Below are positions 5,925-8,892 of a DNA stretch of 8,892 nt, one piece after another. Source of the DNA: an uncultured Shinella sp. (GTDB lineage: Bacteria > Pseudomonadota > Alphaproteobacteria > Rhizobiales > Rhizobiaceae); NCBI RefSeq assembly GCF_946479415.1, contig NZ_CAMLFY010000154.1, forward strand, positions 1-8,892, in the 5' to 3' direction. Both the position numbers and the translations under genes were made by a program. Within the stretch, counting starts at the first letter, position 1; each line of letters starts with the position of its first letter. A model generated the notes under the pieces. The model was not told the origin of the DNA. It ran no database searches and saw nothing but the letters and a program-made list of their open reading frames with translations.

Positions 5925-7594
5925 GCACCGTCCCCGCCATCGAAACACGTGGGGAGGAGGACGAGGCAAAAGAGCCGATCGGGCCGGCACCGGCCGCCCC
6001 GCCGCCGGCAGCGCCTCCGATGCCGCCCGCCCGCGCCGCCGCCTATATGGCGGCCTCCACGCTGCTTGCCCTGACGCAGGGTTTCGGCATGAACCTCGTC
6101 GCGGCCAACATTCCCCAGCTGCAAGGCCCGTTCGGCGCGACCAGCGCGGAGGCCGTCTGGCTGATGGCCGCCTATATGGCGCCGAATGCCTCGCTGTCGA
6201 TCGCGCTCATCAAGATCCGCAACCAGTATGGCCTGCGCCACTTCGCCGAACTCGGCATCGCCGTGTTTCTGGTCGTCACGGTGCTGCATGTCTTCATCAC
6301 AGATCTGCAATCGGCGCTCGTGCTGCGCTTCTTTGCCGGCATCGCGGCGGCACCGCTGTCCTCGCTCGGCTTCCTTTACATGCTGGAAGCCTTTACGCCG
6401 GCCCGCAAGCTGACCATCGGCCTCTCGCTGGCGCTCACCAATATCGCCCTTGCCGCGCCGCTGACCCGCATCATCTCGCCGCCGCTCATCGCGCTCGGCA
6501 ATGTGCGCGGCCTTTTGATCTTGGAAGTCGGCCTCTCCATGCTCGCCTTCGCGGCGATCTACCTCCTGCCGCTCACGCCGATTCCGCGCGCAAAAGTCAT
6601 CGAGAAGCTCGATATCGTCAGCTACCTCTTCATCGCGATTGGTTTCGGAACGGCTGCCGTCATCCTCGTCACCGGCCGCACCTATTGGTGGCTGGAAGCG
6701 CAGTGGATCGGGGAATTGCTGGTGTTGATGATCGCGTCCCTGACCATCGCGGCCATTCTGGAACTGAACCGGGAGCGCCCGCTGATCGATCTTCGCTGGC
6801 TCGTCAGTCGCGACGTGCTGCACTTCGCCGCCGTCCTGTTGCTGTTCCGCCTGATGCTCGCCGAACAGACGGCCGTTGCGGGCAATTTCTTCCAGATCAT
6901 GGGCCTGCAGAACGACCAGCTGGTCGGGCTCTACACTGTCGTGGCGCTGGCGACGCTCGTGGGCGGCCTGGTCTGTGCGGCGATCATCAAGCCCGGCCGT
7001 GAACCGGCCATCCACATGGTCGCCCTGCTGTTCATCGGCGTCGGCGCCTTTCTCGATAGCCATGCGACGAACCTGACGCGCCCGCATGAAATGTATCTCA
7101 GCCAGGCGATGATCGCCGTCGGTGGCGCCCTGTTCCTGCCGCCCGCCATGGCCTCGGGCTTCGTCATGGCGCTGCGCAAGGGGCCGCAATATATCCTGAG
7201 CTTCATCGTCGTCTTCCTGGTCACGCAGAGCCTCGGGGGGCTGGCGGGCTCGGCGATCTTCGGCTCCTTCATCACGCTGCGCGAAAAATTCCATTCGAAC
7301 GTTCTCGCCCAGGCCATGACGCTCACCGATCCCCTGGTCGCCACCCGCGTCTCGCAGCTTTCCGCCGCCTATGGCCGCGTGATCACCGACCCGGCGCTTC
7401 TCAAGGCCGAGGGCGTTTCGCTGCTTGGCCAGCAGGTGACGCGCGAGGCCAATGTGCTGGCCCATAACGACGCGTTTTTCGTCATCGCGCTGCTGGCGGT
7501 CGCCTCCGCCGTCGCGCTCGCCGCCCACAGAATCTATGTCCATATGAAAGAGGCCAGCGCCCGCGCGAGCGGTGAAGCGGCCGTTGAAGGTTGA
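5921..7594 (+). CDS. MFS multidrug exporter, DHA2/EmrB type, 14 helices
   Basis: A 557-residue inner-membrane transporter. I count 14 hydrophobic helices, starting near residues 42, 78, 108, 131, 163, 198, 231, 263, 300, 335, 364, 393, 424 and 517. A long hydrophilic loop (about 452-515) lies before the last one, as in the EmrB/QacA (DHA2) group. Proton-driven drug efflux together with the adjacent EmrA-like adaptor is the likely role. Two oddities are visible. The N-terminus has an acidic stretch and then a Pro/Ala-rich run (about 20-38) before the first helix. Helix 5 reads IGLSLALTNIALAAPLTRII and lacks the GP-x2-GG antiporter motif usual in this group. The loop after helix 2 (KIRNQYGLRHF) is also a degenerate form of MFS motif A. 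The start overlaps the marR stop by 4 nt (ATGA), and GGGAG at 5905-5909 can serve as ribosome binding site. The substrate is unknown. Confidence 0.9.
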   Translation: MSTVPAIETRGEEDEAKEPIGPAPAAPPPAAPPMPPARAAAYMAASTLLALTQGFGMNLVAANIPQLQGPFGATSAEAVWLMAAYMAPNASLSIALIKIRNQYGLRHFAELGIAVFLVVTVLHVFITDLQSALVLRFFAGIAAAPLSSLGFLYMLEAFTPARKLTIGLSLALTNIALAAPLTRIISPPLIALGNVRGLLILEVGLSMLAFAAIYLLPLTPIPRAKVIEKLDIVSYLFIAIGFGTAAVILVTGRTYWWLEAQWIGELLVLMIASLTIAAILELNRERPLIDLRWLVSRDVLHFAAVLLLFRLMLAEQTAVAGNFFQIMGLQNDQLVGLYTVVALATLVGGLVCAAIIKPGREPAIHMVALLFIGVGAFLDSHATNLTRPHEMYLSQAMIAVGGALFLPPAMASGFVMALRKGPQYILSFIVVFLVTQSLGGLAGSAIFGSFITLREKFHSNVLAQAMTLTDPLVATRVSQLSAAYGRVITDPALLKAEGVSLLGQQVTREANVLAHNDAFFVIALLAVASAVALAAHRIYVHMKEASARASGEAAVEG

Positions 7595-7598
7595 TGCC

Positions 7599-8633
7599 AT
7601 GAAACAATATATCCGCAACACCGCGACCGCTCTTGCCGTCGTCCTCGGCCTCGTCGGCATCGGCGTCGTCGCCTATGCCTGGCAGCTGCCGCCGTTTTCC
7701 AGCGAGGTGCAGACGACTGACAACGCCTATGTGCGCGGCTACGTCACCCTGATCAGCCCGCAGCTTGCCGGTTATGTCACTGATGTCCCGGTGAAGGACT
7801 ACGAGACCGTCAAGGCCGGCGCGGTGCTCACCCGGCTCGACGACCGCATTTACCGCCAGAAGGTCGAGCAGGCGAAGGCCACGCTCGCCAGCCAGCAGGC
7901 GGCGCTTGCCAATTCCGAGCAGCAGGAGAATGCCGCCAAGGCGCGGATCGGCGCCAGCGAAGCCGCCCTTGCCAGCGCCACCTATGCCAAACGGCGGGCG
8001 GAAGAAAGCTGGAACCGCGTGGAGGAACTCTCCGACAAGGGCATAGCCACCCAGTCCGATCGCGAGCAGAGCCGCACGACGCTCGACCAGGCGGAAGCCT
8101 CCGTCTCGCAGGCGCAGGCCAATCTGGAAGTGTCGAGGCAGGATCTCCAGACGATCATCGTCAGCCGCGATTCCCTGCGTGCCGCCGTGGCGGGGGCGGA
8201 AGCTTCGGTGGAACTGGCGAAGATCGACCTCTCAAACACGGTCATCACCGCGCCGCGCGACGGCGTGGTGGGCGAGGTGGGCGTCAAGCTCGGCCAATAT
8301 GTCGCCGCCGGCACCCAGCTGATGGCCGTCGTGCCGCACGACACCTGGGTCATCGCCAATTTCAAGGAAACGCAGCTCGCCTATATCAAGCCGGGGCAGG
8401 CGGTGGAGGTGCGCGTCGATGCCTTCAAGCATGCGACGCTGAAGGGCCATGTCGAGCGCTTCTCGCCGGCGGCCGGCTCGGAATTCAGCGTGATCAAGCC
8501 CGACAATGCGACCGGCAACTTCACCAAGGTCGCCCAGCGCATCCCGGTGCGCATCGCCATCGACGACGGGCAGGACCTGTCGAAATATCTGGCGCCGGGG
8601 CTCTCGGTGGTGGTGACGACGGTGGTGGATTAG
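7599..8633 (+). CDS. HlyD/EmrA-family periplasmic adaptor of the efflux pump
   Basis: A 344-residue membrane fusion protein. It has a short cytoplasmic start, one membrane anchor (residues 9-27) and the first half of a biotinyl-lipoyl domain (about 39-81, DNAYVRGYVTLISPQLAGYV). A long Ala/Glu/Gln-rich coiled-coil hairpin follows (about 83-207). The second lipoyl half is at TVITAPRDGVVGEVGVKLGQ (214-233), and a beta-barrel region (about 250-320, WVIANFKETQLAYIKPGQ) closes the protein. It should bridge the MFS exporter to an outer-membrane channel; no TolC-like gene is in the window. The start is the ATG at 7599, with GAAGG at 7586-7590 and only 4 nt after the exporter stop. An in-frame GTG at 7572 would overlap the exporter and lacks a better ribosome site. 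The gene order regulator-EmrB-EmrA reverses the emrA-emrB order of E. coli. Confidence 0.92.
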   Translation: MKQYIRNTATALAVVLGLVGIGVVAYAWQLPPFSSEVQTTDNAYVRGYVTLISPQLAGYVTDVPVKDYETVKAGAVLTRLDDRIYRQKVEQAKATLASQQAALANSEQQENAAKARIGASEAALASATYAKRRAEESWNRVEELSDKGIATQSDREQSRTTLDQAEASVSQAQANLEVSRQDLQTIIVSRDSLRAAVAGAEASVELAKIDLSNTVITAPRDGVVGEVGVKLGQYVAAGTQLMAVVPHDTWVIANFKETQLAYIKPGQAVEVRVDAFKHATLKGHVERFSPAAGSEFSVIKPDNATGNFTKVAQRIPVRIAIDDGQDLSKYLAPGLSVVVTTVVD

Positions 8634-8649
8634 GCGGAAGGCTGCCTGC

Positions 8650-8809
8650 GGCTACCCCCTCCGCCCTGCCGGGCATCTCCCCCACAAGGGGGGAGATTGG
8701 ATGGAGCACTGTATTGCCATCTCCGGCATTGCTGATGGAGTGGGGTTTTGGCCTCCTGCCGATCTCCCCCCTTGTGGGGGAGATGCCCGGCAGGGCAGAG
8801 GGGGGTGCC
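8650..8809. repeat. RIME-like palindromic intergenic repeat
   Basis: Two arms of 35 nt (8663-8697 and 8762-8796) are perfect reverse complements. Similarity with a few mismatches extends outward to 8650 and 8809, and the spacer is 64 nt. Each arm contains its own hairpin: ATCTCCCCC, a 5-nt loop and GGGGGAGAT (8675-8697 and 8762-8784), plus a small GCCC/GGGC stem (8663-8674). The spacer holds a further short pair, CCATC (8717-8721) and GATGG (8734-8738). This architecture, and the ATCTCCCCC-AAGGGG wording, matches the palindromic intergenic repeats I know from rhizobia (RIME type), though I cannot confirm the exact class. It begins 16 nt after the adaptor stop and lies between convergent genes, so its transcript could also act as a two-way terminator or RNA-stabilising structure. 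Confidence 0.8.
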
Positions 8810-8829
8810 CTAGGCGATAGCGCCGAAAA

Positions 8830-8892
8830 TCACTCCGGCAGGCGGTAATCCACCAGGCGCCCCTGGCGCATGTCGAACAGCTTGCCCGTCTC
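8830..8892 (-). CDS. C-terminal fragment of an unidentified protein
   Basis: On the minus strand the last 20 codons of an open frame enter from the right edge and end in TGA: ETGKLFDMRQGRLVDYRLPE. The G/C-rich third positions (CTG, TTC, GAC, CGC, CTG) match the codon use of the other genes, and the frame stays open to the edge. That is modest support for a real gene. The peptide is too short for me to assign a family. It converges on the efflux operon, with the inverted repeat between them. Confidence 0.55.
   Translation of the reverse strand, partial: ETGKLFDMRQGRLVDYRLPE

Noticed and set aside
7572..7598. GTG start nine codons upstream for the EmrA-like adaptor
   Set aside because: The ATG at 7599 has GAAGG at a good distance and avoids overlap with the exporter gene.
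5519..7660. 713-codon open frame on the minus strand opposite the efflux operon
   Set aside because: Same shadow effect. It crosses three real genes and is made of charged, repetitive sequence without motifs.
8650..8809. CRISPR array or insertion-sequence ends
   Set aside because: There is one inverted pair, not a set of direct repeats with unique spacers, and no transposase or target-site duplication could be identified.

Overview
The window is GC-rich DNA with strongly G/C-ending codons. Its gene content points to an alphaproteobacterium of the Rhizobiaceae (Rhizobium, Agrobacterium, Ensifer or Shinella type): an Atm1-type ABC exporter, a psd-pssA phospholipid operon and a palindromic intergenic repeat of the kind called RIME in rhizobia. 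The genus cannot be fixed from the sequence. It reads as ordinary chromosomal housekeeping and efflux DNA. I see no transposase, integrase, phage gene, CRISPR array, tRNA or rRNA.

Layout, left to right. (1) 2-211 is the C-terminal LysM end of a gene that begins outside the window, closed by a strong intrinsic terminator at 268-300. (2) 397-2292 encodes a complete Atm1/HMT1-class half-transporter. (3) On the minus strand, 2293-2943 encodes a VOC (glyoxalase/bleomycin-resistance fold) protein with an extra N-terminal domain. Its stop codon abuts the exporter stop in the shared palindrome TGATCA. (4) A divergent promoter region leads into 3091-3600, a small membrane protein with no function I can assign. 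(5) 3705-4403 (psd) and 4482-5333 (pssA) form a phosphatidylethanolamine biosynthesis pair. A long hairpin without a T-run lies between them and an intrinsic terminator closes the unit at 5366-5406. (6) 5469-8633 is a tight three-gene efflux operon: a MarR-type regulator, a 14-helix MFS exporter of the EmrB type (ATGA overlap) and a HlyD/EmrA-type adaptor (4-nt gap). Repeated TAGCAAGC motifs sit just upstream. (7) 8650-8809 is a large inverted repeat with nested hairpins. It separates the efflux operon from the last codons of a convergent minus-strand gene (8830-8892) that I cannot identify.

How the genes work together: PssA makes phosphatidylserine from CDP-diacylglycerol and serine, and Psd decarboxylates it to phosphatidylethanolamine. 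The MarR/EmrB/EmrA set looks like a self-regulated multidrug or xenobiotic export unit that would need an outer-membrane channel encoded elsewhere. The Atm1 exporter is probably concerned with glutathione-linked sulfur or metal conjugates. No clearly new biological system is visible. The most interesting points are the intercistronic hairpin in psd-pssA, the nested inverted repeat at the right end, the MFS protein that lacks the usual antiporter motif, and the uncharacterised membrane protein.
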